A stretch of DNA of 64,000 nucleotides from 1162T-S-0a-05 sp050299435 (GTDB lineage Bacteria > Pseudomonadota > Gammaproteobacteria > Pseudomonadales > Cellvibrionaceae): positions 1-64,000 of the forward strand of contig JBNKVX010000007.1 of the NCBI GenBank assembly GCA_050299435.1. Direction: 5' to 3'. The first letter of the stretch is position 1; every line of letters begins with the position of its first letter. The position numbers and the translations under genes are program-made. The notes below the pieces were generated by a model. It ran no database searches, was not told the origin of the DNA, and saw only the letters and a list, made by a program, of their open reading frames with translations. Below, in pieces: positions 8,116 through 17,871 of the stretch.

Positions 8116-8961
8116 ATGCCCAAGTCCAAGTCTAATTTGGATTTCGCACTTGCCTTGCTCGAATCCCGACCGGAAGTGGCCGCCACAGTACTAGAGGCTC
8201 ACGACAGTCTGGAAGTCGCAAAATTATTATCAGAAATTCCCTATCGTTTAGCAGGACCAGTATTGGAAAAAATGCTTCCGTATTATGCCGCCCGGGTTTT
8301 TACACATTTGGATCCCAATATTTGTGCTGGCTTTATGTCGCAAATGAAAATCAGCCAGTCAACCGCGATATTGCGTTATGCGGGAAAAAATACCGCCAAG
8401 AAAATATTGTCGGCATTGCCCGAGAAAATCAGCCTAACTTGTAAGCTGTTATTAAAATACCCGGATAACGCTGTCGGAGCATGGACAGAGACCAAGGCTC
8501 CCATTCTTCCCATTGACATCAATATTAAAGAAGCGCTCACAAGAATTGCCTCTCGCGATGCCGTTCTTGATGTTATCTTTATTGTGGACAGAGAACGAAA
8601 TTTAAAAGGGTTTATCAATACGCGTGAATTATTTAGTTCACATAAAGAAACGGCTTTAGCTTCGCTTACCGATTCGGAAGTGCATCCGGTTTATGCAGGC
8701 TCTACTCTAACGTCTATTAAAAAACACCCTGGCTGGAAGTTTGCGGATGTGCTTCCGGTGCTTGATCGGCACAATCACTTAATTGGATATTTACGGCATC
8801 TGGATTTTAGACAAGGCGTTGAAAAAATGACGACGGCGATAAAGCCACCAAATGCAAGTGACCCGATTTCAAATATCTGCAGTGTCTATGGGGGCAGCTT
8901 ACTCGCCTTGGTGAATTCTGTTGGCGATATAGTCAATTCAAAACATTTTGGAGAATCTTGA
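8116..8961 (+). CDS. Soluble MgtE-like N-domain plus CBS protein, no membrane part
   Basis: This 281-residue protein aligns in layout with the cytosolic half of the magnesium channel MgtE. An alpha-helical superhelix (about 1–125; ALLESRPEVAATVLEA..LEVAKLLSEIP) is followed by the YPDNAVGAW linker equivalent to YPDDTAG of MgtE, and then paired CBS domains (about 130–240). No hydrophobic pore segment follows, and the C-terminus is short. In MgtE these domains bind Mg2+ and gate the pore. A free-standing copy next to a real mgtE gene suggests a regulatory or hetero-oligomeric subunit. Its stop is one base before the ATG of mgtE (TGA-A-ATG region), implying translational coupling. I do not know a characterised homologue. 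Confidence 0.78.
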   Translation: MPKSKSNLDFALALLESRPEVAATVLEAHDSLEVAKLLSEIPYRLAGPVLEKMLPYYAARVFTHLDPNICAGFMSQMKISQSTAILRYAGKNTAKKILSALPEKISLTCKLLLKYPDNAVGAWTETKAPILPIDINIKEALTRIASRDAVLDVIFIVDRERNLKGFINTRELFSSHKETALASLTDSEVHPVYAGSTLTSIKKHPGWKFADVLPVLDRHNHLIGYLRHLDFRQGVEKMTTAIKPPNASDPISNICSVYGGSLLALVNSVGDIVNSKHFGES

Positions 8962-8962
8962 A

Positions 8963-10288
8963 ATGCTTAGCATAGCGACCGAAAATGATACTCCTCTTGA
9001 AGCACTTAATAGAACATTTTTACTGAATTATCCTATCAAGGCAGCGCGAAAATTAGAAACCCTCACGCCAAGCGAAAGCGCAGAAATACTGGTTAACCAA
9101 CCCATTCATATCGTGATACCTGTGCTTTTGCACATACCACTAGGCGCACTTGAAGCCATTGTATTAGCGCTTCCAGATGAAAGCGCACGAGACGTTTTAT
9201 CAACAATGGATTCGGGACCCTGTGCGGCTCTATTGAGTCGTTTGGACGCAGAAAACCAAAGCCGTTTGTTTACACTTTTAGATAAAAATATCGCCAAGGA
9301 ATTGAAGGAGCTGCTGGAATATCCCGATGATACAGCAGGCAAGCTGATGAACACTAAAGTTTCTGCTTTCAGTGAAAATCTCACTGTGGGCGAGGCTGTA
9401 GCACAAATGAAAACTGCAGGCGCTCCTATTACACAGTTGCTTTTCTTGCTGGATGACGACATGCGTCTAAGTGGTCAGATTTCAGTGCAGCAATTATTGA
9501 TCGCAGATAAAAAGCAAATTCTAGCATCGCTAGCAGCCCCCCTCTCGACCAGCGTTTCAGTACTGGACCCGAAAGACGAAATTCTTGAAAAAATTAAAAA
9601 TTTAAATCTTGAGTCGGTACCTGTTATTGACGGCAATGACTTACTGGTTGGCGTGATTCAGGCAAAAAGTTTATTGCAAACCCTGCGAGAGGATATTGCA
9701 ACTGATATGCAAATGATGGTGGGAGCAAGCAAAGATGAACGTGCACTTTCCAGCAGTTGGTTCGCTGTAAAAAAACGCCAGCCCTGGCTACAAATTAATT
9801 TGGTTACCGCATTTTTAGCGGCGGCCGTTGTCGGAATGTTTGAAGCAACGATTGCCAAATACACCGCACTCGCAATTTTGTTACCGATAGCCGCAGGCCA
9901 ATCTGGAAATACCGGCGCCCAAGCCCTCGCAGTCACTATGCGTGGTTTAACTTTACGTGAAATCACTGTTCGCCATTGGTTTCGTGTGACAAGTAAAGAG
10001 GCCCTGGCTGCACTCATTAATGGTAGTGCCATTGCGATTACTTGTGGCGCCGGCGTATATTTCTGGAGCGGCAGTGTAGGTTTATCTTTAATTATTGCCT
10101 TAGCGATGCTGACATCGATGACCATTGCAGCTGTAGCAGGAGCCCTGGTTCCAATCGTACTTAAAAAAATGGGGCAGGACCCTGCATTATCCTCTTCTAT
10201 TATTTTGACAACAGTAACCGATATTGCTGGCTTTATGTCCTTCCTGGGCATTGCGACTTCTTTATCTTACATGCTTGAAGCTGGTTAA
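8963..10288 (+). CDS. mgtE: Magnesium transporter MgtE
   Basis: This 441-residue Mg2+ channel has all three MgtE parts in order: N-domain (about 15–120), two CBS domains (about 125–250, including YPDDTAGKLM) and a five-helix membrane domain (from about 275). The pore region shows the family signature P-I-A-A-G-Q-S-GNTGAQ and, near the end, TTVTDIAGF with the conserved acidic residue. The ATG at 8963 was chosen over the upstream TTG at 8948 because GGAG at 8950–8953 is ideally spaced from it. It follows the soluble MgtE-like gene by one base. By family it should admit Mg2+ and close when cytosolic Mg2+ is high. No Mg2+ riboswitch leader was recognised upstream of the operon. Confidence 0.9.
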   Translation: MLSIATENDTPLEALNRTFLLNYPIKAARKLETLTPSESAEILVNQPIHIVIPVLLHIPLGALEAIVLALPDESARDVLSTMDSGPCAALLSRLDAENQSRLFTLLDKNIAKELKELLEYPDDTAGKLMNTKVSAFSENLTVGEAVAQMKTAGAPITQLLFLLDDDMRLSGQISVQQLLIADKKQILASLAAPLSTSVSVLDPKDEILEKIKNLNLESVPVIDGNDLLVGVIQAKSLLQTLREDIATDMQMMVGASKDERALSSSWFAVKKRQPWLQINLVTAFLAAAVVGMFEATIAKYTALAILLPIAAGQSGNTGAQALAVTMRGLTLREITVRHWFRVTSKEALAALINGSAIAITCGAGVYFWSGSVGLSLIIALAMLTSMTIAAVAGALVPIVLKKMGQDPALSSSIILTTVTDIAGFMSFLGIATSLSYMLEAG

Positions 10289-10333
10289 GTGTTAAAATCT
10301 CACCACTGATCTTTATCTGGTTTATTCACCTTT

Positions 10334-11701
10334 ATGACTGATACTTCTGCCCAAAAGAAAGGTTTATGGGGCATGAGCCGCCCTTTGCTGGTTGAACAGG
10401 CCTTGCAACTGAGTGTGCCTGTTTTGGATACTTTTTTTCTCAGCCGTGTTAGCGATTCCGCCGCTGCAGCAGCCGGTGCTATGACACCGGTGATTTATTT
10501 TTGCGTGAATATTCTCTGGGTAACGATATTCGCCGGCAGCAGCGTCGCGGGACAACGCCTGGGAGCGGGCAACAATGAGCGCACGCTCGCCACCATTGCC
10601 ACCTATAGCTTTTGGGGGATAATTCTAGGCACGCTGCTGACATTCGCCCTATTCTATTTATCTCCCTTTTTAACCCAGCTAATGGGTCTCCCTGACCCAG
10701 TGCGAGCAAATGCCAATTTATACATGAGCATTATCTGCTTAATGGGTATTGTTTGGGCTGCAAAACTTATTTTTCAAAGTGTATTGAACATTTACGGTCA
10801 ACCACAATGGAACATGTACGCCAATATCTTATTTTTTGTAAGTAATGTTCTTGGCAATAGCATCGTAGTTTTTGGTCTTTTTGGATTTCCCAAGCTGGGG
10901 ATCGTAGGTGTGGCCTGGGCCAGTGTGGGTGCTTCTTTGTTGGCTTTAATTTTCAGTGCTGTTGTAATCTTTCTTCACATTAAACTTAAGTTTCAGTGGG
11001 TCGCAATACACTCAGAGTTTAAAAAAGCTAGTCAACATTTGTTAAGAATCGCGGCACCGAGCATGATTGAACCACTCTCATTTGATCTCAATATGATTGT
11101 ATTGAACAGTTTCGCGGCTGGCTTGGGCACGCTCGCGCTAGCTGCTAAAGTGTACACTTTCAACACCTTTCTCCTTGGGCTGATTGTGACCATCGCAATT
11201 GGCACAGCGACTCAAGTTTTAATTTCACAATATGTTGGTGCTAACAACTACGCACGTGCTGCATTGCAAATGCGTCAAAGCTTAAAAGCTGCACTTTGGG
11301 CGGCCGGCATTGTTGGTACTTCACTGGTTTTATTAAGTCACCCGGTTATGCGTGTCTACACAGATAATGAACTGCTAATTTCCGCATCAATTTGGCTTTT
11401 CCTTTTGGCCGCACTCACCGAACCTACTCGGGCCGTCAATATTATTGTCGGTCAAAGTTTACGCGCGACTGGCGATGGTTTTCTTATTTCTGTGATAGGC
11501 CCCCTATTTACCTGGTTTGTTGCCATTCCTCTCGCCTACATTTTTGCATTTATATTTGGCTGGGGAATTTACGGAATTTTACTCTCTGCGGTTGTTGATG
11601 AAGCCTGTCGCGCTATCATGTATTGGAAACGCTGGCAAAGTGAACGCTGGCATCACACTCATGTTCACGCTCGGGAACAACGATCGTCAGCCAAAAATTA
11701 A
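10334..11701 (+). CDS. MATE-family multidrug/toxin efflux protein
   Basis: This 455-residue protein has about twelve membrane helices in two homologous halves, typical of the MATE family of Na+- or H+-coupled exporters. The N-terminal PLLVEQALQLSVPVLDTFFLSRVSDSAAAAAG segment and the repeat-like APSMIEPLSF...LGTLALAAKVY in the second half match family patterns. It lies 45 nt after mgtE in the same orientation and could be read through from that operon. Its stop codon overlaps that of the convergent serine hydrolase gene by four bases (11698–11701). The substrate is unknown; DinF-like or NorM-like subgroups cannot be separated here. Confidence 0.88.
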   Translation: MTDTSAQKKGLWGMSRPLLVEQALQLSVPVLDTFFLSRVSDSAAAAAGAMTPVIYFCVNILWVTIFAGSSVAGQRLGAGNNERTLATIATYSFWGIILGTLLTFALFYLSPFLTQLMGLPDPVRANANLYMSIICLMGIVWAAKLIFQSVLNIYGQPQWNMYANILFFVSNVLGNSIVVFGLFGFPKLGIVGVAWASVGASLLALIFSAVVIFLHIKLKFQWVAIHSEFKKASQHLLRIAAPSMIEPLSFDLNMIVLNSFAAGLGTLALAAKVYTFNTFLLGLIVTIAIGTATQVLISQYVGANNYARAALQMRQSLKAALWAAGIVGTSLVLLSHPVMRVYTDNELLISASIWLFLLAALTEPTRAVNIIVGQSLRATGDGFLISVIGPLFTWFVAIPLAYIFAFIFGWGIYGILLSAVVDEACRAIMYWKRWQSERWHHTHVHAREQRSSAKN

Positions 11702-13572
11702 GCCCAGGTTTGAATGCCAATCAAGCCAAAGCGCGCAAGATAAAAAATAACCGCTGCATGCATAACTGCTACCAAAGCGAAATAGCCGTACAACAATTTT
11801 GGTTTCCAATAGCGGATTAACGCGATGACAGCCATAAATCCAAAAAGAGCAAATAGCAGCGTACTTAGCATCAAACCGACTGAGTAAAAACCGGGATGAC
11901 TCAGGTTTTTTATCGGATTGCTCATTGCCATTAAATTAAACAAAAAGGCCATAAGAATAGAAATGCTAGCACACAGCGGCCAAGTATGAACTTGCCATGG
12001 GATTTTCGATGCCGGGTGTTTTTTAAGTCTCAGCAAAAACCACACAACAAAATACACAAGGGAAGAAAAAATTAAAATCGACCACACTAAAAGTATCGCA
12101 AAACGTAAATATACCCAAAAAGCAGAAATAGGTTGCAATACAGCGCTTTCCATATGCAACACTGTACCAGCCAAAGGGTCTTCTACAACTGCGAGGTGTT
12201 TTGCTCCGCTGTAATCGGATTTAAACAATGTGGGGCTAATTGGGTAATGTTTCGCTGTCCAATCACCGAGTAAGGGCTTGATAATCATTTTATCCGTTTC
12301 AAATGAGACCTTATAAACAGATACCAAGCGAACGAATGCTTCGCTCATTTTTATCCTCGGATTAATCGCAGCGTAATAGCCAGCCAATTTTCGATGATCC
12401 TCAGTGAGCTCCATTTCCTTTTCTACCACAGGATCGGTCAAATCTTTTGTTTGAAACGCGCGGATAAGCGCTACAATGGCATTTAAGCCGCGAACATCCC
12501 CGGAATTTATTAATACCGTGTATCCTGCCTCAATTTTCGGCATGTAGGCAAAAGCACTTAAACCAGTGTTAACTGATCCATTATGTTCACGATAATGCCA
12601 ATTCTTATAAGCTGAAGAATAGTTGTATAAACCGAAACCCAATTCCAAACCTTCACGAGCACCCAAGTGATTTTCTGGCCTTTCCATACGTTCAATTGAC
12701 TCTAGGCTCAAAATATTCTCGTTATTTACTTTGCCGCGTGAAATAAAAAACTTTAACAGCTGTGCCATGTCTTTTGCTGACGCATTGATTGAGCCAGAAG
12801 GTCGAAAAATTATATTCCAATAAGCGTCTGGCTTTCGCTTCGAGTTATAAAGTGTCACGCCATGCTCAAGATAGTTTTGATCTCGATAGTAAGTCGCCGA
12901 ACTCAAACCAATACGATCAAAAAATTCCGTTTGAATATATTCTTCAAATTGTCTTCCAGTAGTTTTCTCGACAATTAGAGCCGCCACTGCAGGCCCACTA
13001 TTACAATAAGCCATTCGAGTTCCGGGAACCCACCGCGAAATACGAGAATGAGGATGAAATTTTAAAGCGCTAGCCAAATCTATGGCTTGGTTCTGATTGT
13101 GGGCATACTCCGGCAGATGCAAGTCGTCCCAACCGGTCGTGTGTTCAAGCAAGTGAACAATCCTAATGGGATGTGAATCTTCCCATTGATTCTCGAACTC
13201 AAGCTCCGGCACTAAGGATTTTACGGTGTCATCAAGTGACAGCTTCCCTTCTTCGACCAACTTTAAAATTGCCAAGCCAACAAACATTTTCGATGTTGAT
13301 CCAATGCGATAAAGCGTATCAGTGGTCGCTAACTGCTTTTTTTCTATGTCTGCAAAACCAAAGGCCCTGAGTAGCAGTGTTTCCTGCCCTTGAACCACCG
13401 CTACACTTGCTGAAGGTAAACGCATTTCTTCAACAACATTTTCAATCTGCTTCGCAAGATCTGCTATCGACGAAGGTGCTTCCTGCGCCCATACCAATCT
13501 AACACTCGAGGCGATAAAAAATAGAACAATGCATATTACGCAAACATAATTATCGGAAAACTTAGCAAGCAT
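11698..13572 (-). CDS. Beta-lactamase-family serine hydrolase with C-terminal membrane domain
   Basis: This 624-residue protein starts with a signal peptide or anchor (LFFIASSVRLVWAQEA). Next comes a class C beta-lactamase / penicillin-binding-protein-like domain (about 30–370) with the catalytic S-x-x-K as STSK and the second motif as YCN. Four C-terminal hydrophobic helices occur from about residue 490. Such proteins act outside the cytoplasmic membrane on peptides, D-amino-acid compounds or esters; the substrate here is unknown. The ATG at 13572 was chosen because it gives a 4-nt gap from the upstream permease gene and a clean signal sequence; the open frame extends 23 codons further. It is the last gene of the two-component/exporter operon. 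The membrane domain after the hydrolase domain suggests a role close to the ABC exporter, which is inference. Confidence 0.83.
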   Translation of the reverse strand: MLAKFSDNYVCVICIVLFFIASSVRLVWAQEAPSSIADLAKQIENVVEEMRLPSASVAVVQGQETLLLRAFGFADIEKKQLATTDTLYRIGSTSKMFVGLAILKLVEEGKLSLDDTVKSLVPELEFENQWEDSHPIRIVHLLEHTTGWDDLHLPEYAHNQNQAIDLASALKFHPHSRISRWVPGTRMAYCNSGPAVAALIVEKTTGRQFEEYIQTEFFDRIGLSSATYYRDQNYLEHGVTLYNSKRKPDAYWNIIFRPSGSINASAKDMAQLLKFFISRGKVNNENILSLESIERMERPENHLGAREGLELGFGLYNYSSAYKNWHYREHNGSVNTGLSAFAYMPKIEAGYTVLINSGDVRGLNAIVALIRAFQTKDLTDPVVEKEMELTEDHRKLAGYYAAINPRIKMSEAFVRLVSVYKVSFETDKMIIKPLLGDWTAKHYPISPTLFKSDYSGAKHLAVVEDPLAGTVLHMESAVLQPISAFWVYLRFAILLVWSILIFSSLVYFVVWFLLRLKKHPASKIPWQVHTWPLCASISILMAFLFNLMAMSNPIKNLSHPGFYSVGLMLSTLLFALFGFMAVIALIRYWKPKLLYGYFALVAVMHAAVIFYLARFGLIGIQTWA

Positions 13573-13576
13573 ATAG

Positions 13577-14749
13577 TCAGTTACCCAGTATGCGGTCTTG
13601 ACGATACAAAAATATCGACATTGCGAGAAACCCGATACCAACCAATATACTGGTGAATGCCCCCGGTAACATCGAGCTCAAAGGATAGGCTGCATCAAAC
13701 ATGATTTTATCAGCCAGCAAGTACTGACTAAGTATTGGTATTGACATGGTTATCTGGTCTACATCGATATCCATAAACTGCAGCACAAAGAAAGGGGCCA
13801 TGGGAAATAGCATGGCAATCCCCATTTGAGTTTGTGCTTCTTTATTACTCTTTGAAAAGCTTGAGATCATCATTAAGAAACTGGAAAGCAAAATGCAAAC
13901 AGGAAAGACAAGGATTGCGATTTTTACGTAAGTCAATGTACCGGGGATATCCGCTAAGCCGAAAAACCGATCCGGCAAAAATTTTGCCCAAATTGCCACA
14001 TTGATAATGGGTAAAATATAAGCAGTCATACAAAATACCAATACGGCCAGATACTTTCCAAATGCCACCTGCGTACGACTTAAGGGCAAACTCAATAACG
14101 GCTCCAAAGACAGCCGTTCGCGTTCACCCGCCGTAATGTCAATTGCCAAGTAGAAACCGCCCATCATTGAAGAAAACACCACAAGGAACATAAGCATATT
14201 TGCCAAAATTCCCGCTGTCAGCTCTTCCTCCGAAATATCGTTCTCCGCAATATCCAAAGGTCTTAATAGATTTTGATCAAAGCCTCTTACCACCATTCGC
14301 TGTGCGGCTAAGGTACGACTGTAACTGTCCAACTCTGCGCGAATCTGCCAAAAATAACTTTGGCTTTCTTGATCTTCCTTGTCGTAATGAATGGTGACTT
14401 TTGCCGGACTGCCTTTACTAAATTTCTCGCCGTAGTTCTCACTGATTTCAATCACTAATTTGATATCGCCATCACGAATCTGATCTTCAAAATCGTCACC
14501 GACGGGTTTCGCATCAAGGTTTTTACTTTTGAGGTAGGCAAGTAAATTGGGCGCTCGATCCACACCAAAAACGTACAATTCGCGTCCATAGTCGTAATTA
14601 TCGAAATGTTTTCCCGCATTAATGACGAGCGGAGCCATAATCATAGCGGGTAACAATAATGGGCCGTAGATAAAAGCAAAAAATAATGAACGCTTATCGC
14701 GCAAATTATCGCGAATTTCTTTCCATGTAATTATCAACATTCTAAACAT
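13577..14749 (-). CDS. NatB-type ABC exporter permease
   Basis: This 390-residue membrane protein belongs to the ABC-2 permease class resembling NatB of the Na+-extruding NatAB transporter. It has one helix near the N-terminus (ITWKEIRDNLRDKRSLFFAFIYGPLLLPAMIM), a large extracytoplasmic loop (about 45–185), and five or six helices from residue 190 onward. The INITAGERERLSLEPLLSLPLSR segment (about 205–225) is the typical cytoplasmic motif of this family. Its start codon overlaps the stop of the ATPase gene (TAATG). Substrates of this class include sodium, antibiotics and peptides, and none can be chosen from the sequence. The presence of hydrolases in the operon hints at a peptide-like compound. 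Confidence 0.85.
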   Translation of the reverse strand: MFRMLIITWKEIRDNLRDKRSLFFAFIYGPLLLPAMIMAPLVINAGKHFDNYDYGRELYVFGVDRAPNLLAYLKSKNLDAKPVGDDFEDQIRDGDIKLVIEISENYGEKFSKGSPAKVTIHYDKEDQESQSYFWQIRAELDSYSRTLAAQRMVVRGFDQNLLRPLDIAENDISEEELTAGILANMLMFLVVFSSMMGGFYLAIDITAGERERLSLEPLLSLPLSRTQVAFGKYLAVLVFCMTAYILPIINVAIWAKFLPDRFFGLADIPGTLTYVKIAILVFPVCILLSSFLMMISSFSKSNKEAQTQMGIAMLFPMAPFFVLQFMDIDVDQITMSIPILSQYLLADKIMFDAAYPLSSMLPGAFTSILVGIGFLAMSIFLYRQDRILGN

Positions 14750-15501
14750 TATTCTTCCTCCAGAGATTCGCCAATCGCGACAACAAATGCATCTTCAAAA
14801 TCGTTCTGACCAGTTTCTTGTAACAAACCATCCACACTGTTTTCAGCAACAATTTGACCCTCATTGATAATGGCCACGTTGTCACACAAATGCGCGATTT
14901 CTTGCATAATGTGGCTAGAAATAAGGATGCAATGCCCCTGATCTTTAAGAGCAAGTAAAATTTTTCTGAGCTTTCGCGTGGCCATGACATCGAGACCGTT
15001 TGTTGGCTCATCCAAGACAAGATTTCGAGGTCGATGAACAAGCGCGCGCGCCAAACCCACCTTGGTGCGCTGTCCCTGCGAGAAGCCCTCGGTTCGTCTA
15101 TCGGCAAAATCTTCCATGCCTAACATATGAACCAGTTCATCGACGCGATCATTTAGCAGCGGCTTTTTCAATCCACAAAGCTCTGCAAAATAGGACACGT
15201 TCTCGCGCGCGGTAAGTCGCGGATAAATGCCTGAATTATGTGGTAGAAAACCAATATTTTTACGCACTTCGAGCTTCTTCTTAACTGCGTCAAATCCGTC
15301 AATTGTTGCTCTCCCTGAATCCGGCTCCAACAAACTGACCACCATGCGCAAGGTTGTTGATTTTCCCGCGCCATTTGCGCCAAGCAGACCAGTAATTTTT
15401 CCATCCTCGGCCGAAAAACTGACACTTTCAACTGCGGTAACAAATTCCTTTTTACGACCCTTTTTAGGAAAGGATTTTTTTAATGCCTCAGTAGTTATCA
15501 T
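14749..15501 (-). CDS. NatA-type ABC exporter ATP-binding protein
   Basis: This 250-residue cytoplasmic ATPase partners the NatB-like permease. Walker A is GANGAGKST (about residues 39–47), the signature is FSQGQRTKVGLAR and Walker B is NLVLDEPTNGLDV, with the switch His in LISSHIM. Length and motifs match NatA and other ABC-2 exporter ATPases. It is translationally coupled to the permease by a one-base TAATG overlap and lies 18 nt after the secreted hydrolase gene. The LytS/LytTR pair further upstream in the same operon parallels Bacillus NatK/NatR control of natAB, which supports the assignment. Confidence 0.9.
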   Translation of the reverse strand: MITTEALKKSFPKKGRKKEFVTAVESVSFSAEDGKITGLLGANGAGKSTTLRMVVSLLEPDSGRATIDGFDAVKKKLEVRKNIGFLPHNSGIYPRLTARENVSYFAELCGLKKPLLNDRVDELVHMLGMEDFADRRTEGFSQGQRTKVGLARALVHRPRNLVLDEPTNGLDVMATRKLRKILLALKDQGHCILISSHIMQEIAHLCDNVAIINEGQIVAENSVDGLLQETGQNDFEDAFVVAIGESLEEE

Positions 15502-15519
15502 GTCTGACTCCTTAACAGC

Positions 15520-17091
15520 TTAGGGCGTGGGCCCATTAAAATTGATAAACAAGGGCGACTCACCAACTCGATCCAGGCACTGCGTATTCAACTCTTCAAA
15601 GCCTGCATTACTAACGAATTGATTAATTAATTTTGGTACGCAACCCGTACCGCCAACAAAATGTCCCTGACCTTTTAATTCGAGGTGTTTTGCATTCTTT
15701 AGACTATTTTTGGTAACTTCTGCAAATTCAGGCGGTGTTATAGGGTCATATTCCCCTGATAGAAGTAGAGTTGGCACCTCAGATTCGAGTGGCAATTTCA
15801 TTTTTTCTGGATAATGTCCTTTAGGCCAAACTCCACAAATATCCGACATTAAATCAATTAACAGGGACCCCATATAACTCTGTGCATTCTTATCCAGCAA
15901 ATCTTGCGAGATTTCCTGGTAAAAGGGATATTCTTCGGTGCACATAACCGAATTATGTAAGCCAGGAGAAATTAATTCTTCCAGAGTTTCATTGACCCGG
16001 GTTGCTGTTCTGACAATCGGCCCAAAATTATTTTTCATTGCAGCCTCATACAACATAGGAGGCAATACTGAAGCAGATATTGGCGAATAGAGATACATCC
16101 TCACCACCCCCAACAAATGCTCTCTGCTAAAGTTTTGCGTTTCCACTTCTCCAGTGGAAAAATTTTCCACGCGCACTTCGATCGGCCCTGCTTCCAGCTT
16201 AAGGAATAATTCCTTCACCTTTTTACGCAACTCTGGCATGGCCTCATTGCAAACAACGGCTTCTTCACAACGCATAAAAAGCTTATCCAACATATGCTGA
16301 CTGTTTAACGCTATTTGCGAACCCAAAACTTGTTGCGGTGGCACCACAGAATCAAGTACAACTGTTCGTAAACTTTGGGGGAAAATCCTCATGTAGTGAG
16401 TGGAAACGCGAGTGCCATAAGACACACCGTATAAATTCCATTTATCAATACCCAAAGCTTCACGCACCGTATCAAAATCCTTCACACTGGTATCGGTGGT
16501 GTAGTAACGTGGATCTCCGGGCAACACCGCCAAACATTTTTTAGTCAGCGCCCGAATTTCCTCAGAACTTAAATCTGTGCGTGTGTAGTCGAGACCTTCC
16601 ATAATTTCGCTACATCCCATGTAGTTGGACTTTCCTGTACCTCTTTGGTCGATCAGATAAAAATCACGGTATTTTGCCAGTTCTTGCCAAACTTGATCTG
16701 CAAAAAGATAGCTCGCACTTGCTGCCTGCCCGGGTCCACCGGCAACAAAAAGTACCGGATCAGTAATCTTGTCAGTTTTTCTTTTTGCGGGTAATCGCAC
16801 CACAAATAACTTTATTTTCTTTCCGTCAGGCTGGGCAGGATTTTCCGGGACTTTATACCAGGCGCATTGCACCTCTCTGTCTCGACCTTGGGCAGTGACC
16901 AAGCATGTACGAAATTCTATGCGGCCGATGGTCTCTACAATAGGCGCGGTCATATCAATGACCTCACTCACCGTGCCATCCACTTGGTTCTCACCTTCTT
17001 GCGCATACGCCACTACACCACCCAGCGAAGCTAACAGCCCGCCTAAAGCAATTATTGCCACGCGTATGCCCATTTTGGTTTGTCTTTTCAT
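15520..17091 (-). CDS. Secreted alpha/beta hydrolase, proline-iminopeptidase/TAP-like
   Basis: This 523-residue exported enzyme has a signal peptide (about 1–30, ending VVAYAQE). The alpha/beta-hydrolase core shows the oxyanion element AGGPG (about 117–121), DQRGTG, and the nucleophile elbow GVSYG. The remaining triad residues are visible as Asp in SGEYDPITPPE and His in GQGHFVGG near the C-terminus, the latter within the TAP-like C-terminal domain. Relatives release N-terminal residues from peptides in the periplasm. It lies between the LytTR regulator gene (15-nt gap) and the ABC exporter genes in the same direction. It may process a peptide that the exporter handles or the sensor detects, which is inference. 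Confidence 0.84.
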   Translation of the reverse strand: MKRQTKMGIRVAIIALGGLLASLGGVVAYAQEGENQVDGTVSEVIDMTAPIVETIGRIEFRTCLVTAQGRDREVQCAWYKVPENPAQPDGKKIKLFVVRLPAKRKTDKITDPVLFVAGGPGQAASASYLFADQVWQELAKYRDFYLIDQRGTGKSNYMGCSEIMEGLDYTRTDLSSEEIRALTKKCLAVLPGDPRYYTTDTSVKDFDTVREALGIDKWNLYGVSYGTRVSTHYMRIFPQSLRTVVLDSVVPPQQVLGSQIALNSQHMLDKLFMRCEEAVVCNEAMPELRKKVKELFLKLEAGPIEVRVENFSTGEVETQNFSREHLLGVVRMYLYSPISASVLPPMLYEAAMKNNFGPIVRTATRVNETLEELISPGLHNSVMCTEEYPFYQEISQDLLDKNAQSYMGSLLIDLMSDICGVWPKGHYPEKMKLPLESEVPTLLLSGEYDPITPPEFAEVTKNSLKNAKHLELKGQGHFVGGTGCVPKLINQFVSNAGFEELNTQCLDRVGESPLFINFNGPTP

Positions 17092-17106
17092 AGCTCTTCC
17101 TTCTGA

Positions 17107-17868
17107 CTAAAAACTTAACATGGCTTTTAATTTGCCTGCATTACGTCTCGATATTTCCACTTGAACACCATCACTCAAAGTGACAATAAATCCATCGTTT
17201 AACCACTCTTCTATCGCTTCAATCTCATTCAGATTGATAATATGTTGGCGACTACAACGAAAGAACAGATTGCTGGGCAGTCTCTCTTCCACTTGATTCA
17301 AACTTTTTTTGATAAAAGCAGACTCAGATTCAAAAAATAAACGTACATAATTTTTACAGCTTTCAAAGTATTTTATTTTTGAAAGTGTCACCAAATGACA
17401 ATCGTCACCATTTTTCACAAGAATTTTATTGTCCGGCTGCAGTTTTTCAGTGGGATATTCCTGATTCGCATCTTCCAACTCGTCGAACTCGTTCGTTTGA
17501 GGTAAAAAGTTCTTGAGCCTTTCCACGGCCTGTTCAAGTCTTTTTTGTGAAATCGGCTTTAATAAATAATCCACCGTCTGAAATTCAAAAGAGCGGATCG
17601 CATACTCGCTGTAGGCAGTGGTAAAAATTATAAGAGGCTCGTAGTCCAATCGTCCCAACAGCTGGAACCCTGTTTGCCCTGGCATATGAACATCCAAAAA
17701 CAACAGTTCCGGTTTTTCATCTGCAATGAGCTCTACTGCTCTATCAGGATGTTCCGCGGCCCCCACAACCTGAATAAGAGGAAAGGCCTTGAGTAGATCT
17801 ATCAAGCCTTCTCTGGCCAACTTCGAGTCTTCTACAACAATTGCGCGGATAAGTCTTTCATTCGTCAT
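17107..17868 (-). CDS. LytTR-family response regulator
   Basis: This 253-residue regulator has a receiver domain (about 7–125) and a LytTR DNA-binding domain (about 150–250). The phosphorylation site is Asp59 in LLFLDVHMPG, with Glu13/Asp14 of the acidic pocket (VVEDS) and the conserved Thr and Lys in IIFTTAYSEYA and DYLLKPIS. The LytTR part shows FFRCSRQHIINLNEIEAIEEW, typical of this beta-type DNA-binding fold. It follows the sensor kinase gene after a 3-nt gap and should receive phosphate from it. It probably regulates its own operon; I did not recognise a clear LytTR direct-repeat site upstream. Confidence 0.9.
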   Translation of the reverse strand: MTNERLIRAIVVEDSKLAREGLIDLLKAFPLIQVVGAAEHPDRAVELIADEKPELLFLDVHMPGQTGFQLLGRLDYEPLIIFTTAYSEYAIRSFEFQTVDYLLKPISQKRLEQAVERLKNFLPQTNEFDELEDANQEYPTEKLQPDNKILVKNGDDCHLVTLSKIKYFESCKNYVRLFFESESAFIKKSLNQVEERLPSNLFFRCSRQHIINLNEIEAIEEWLNDGFIVTLSDGVQVEISRRNAGKLKAMLSF

Positions 17869-17871
17869 ACC

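Noticed and set aside
9658..10251. 197-codon frame on the minus strand inside mgtE
   Set aside because: It is antisense to a clear mgtE membrane domain, has no ribosome site and no recognisable protein features.
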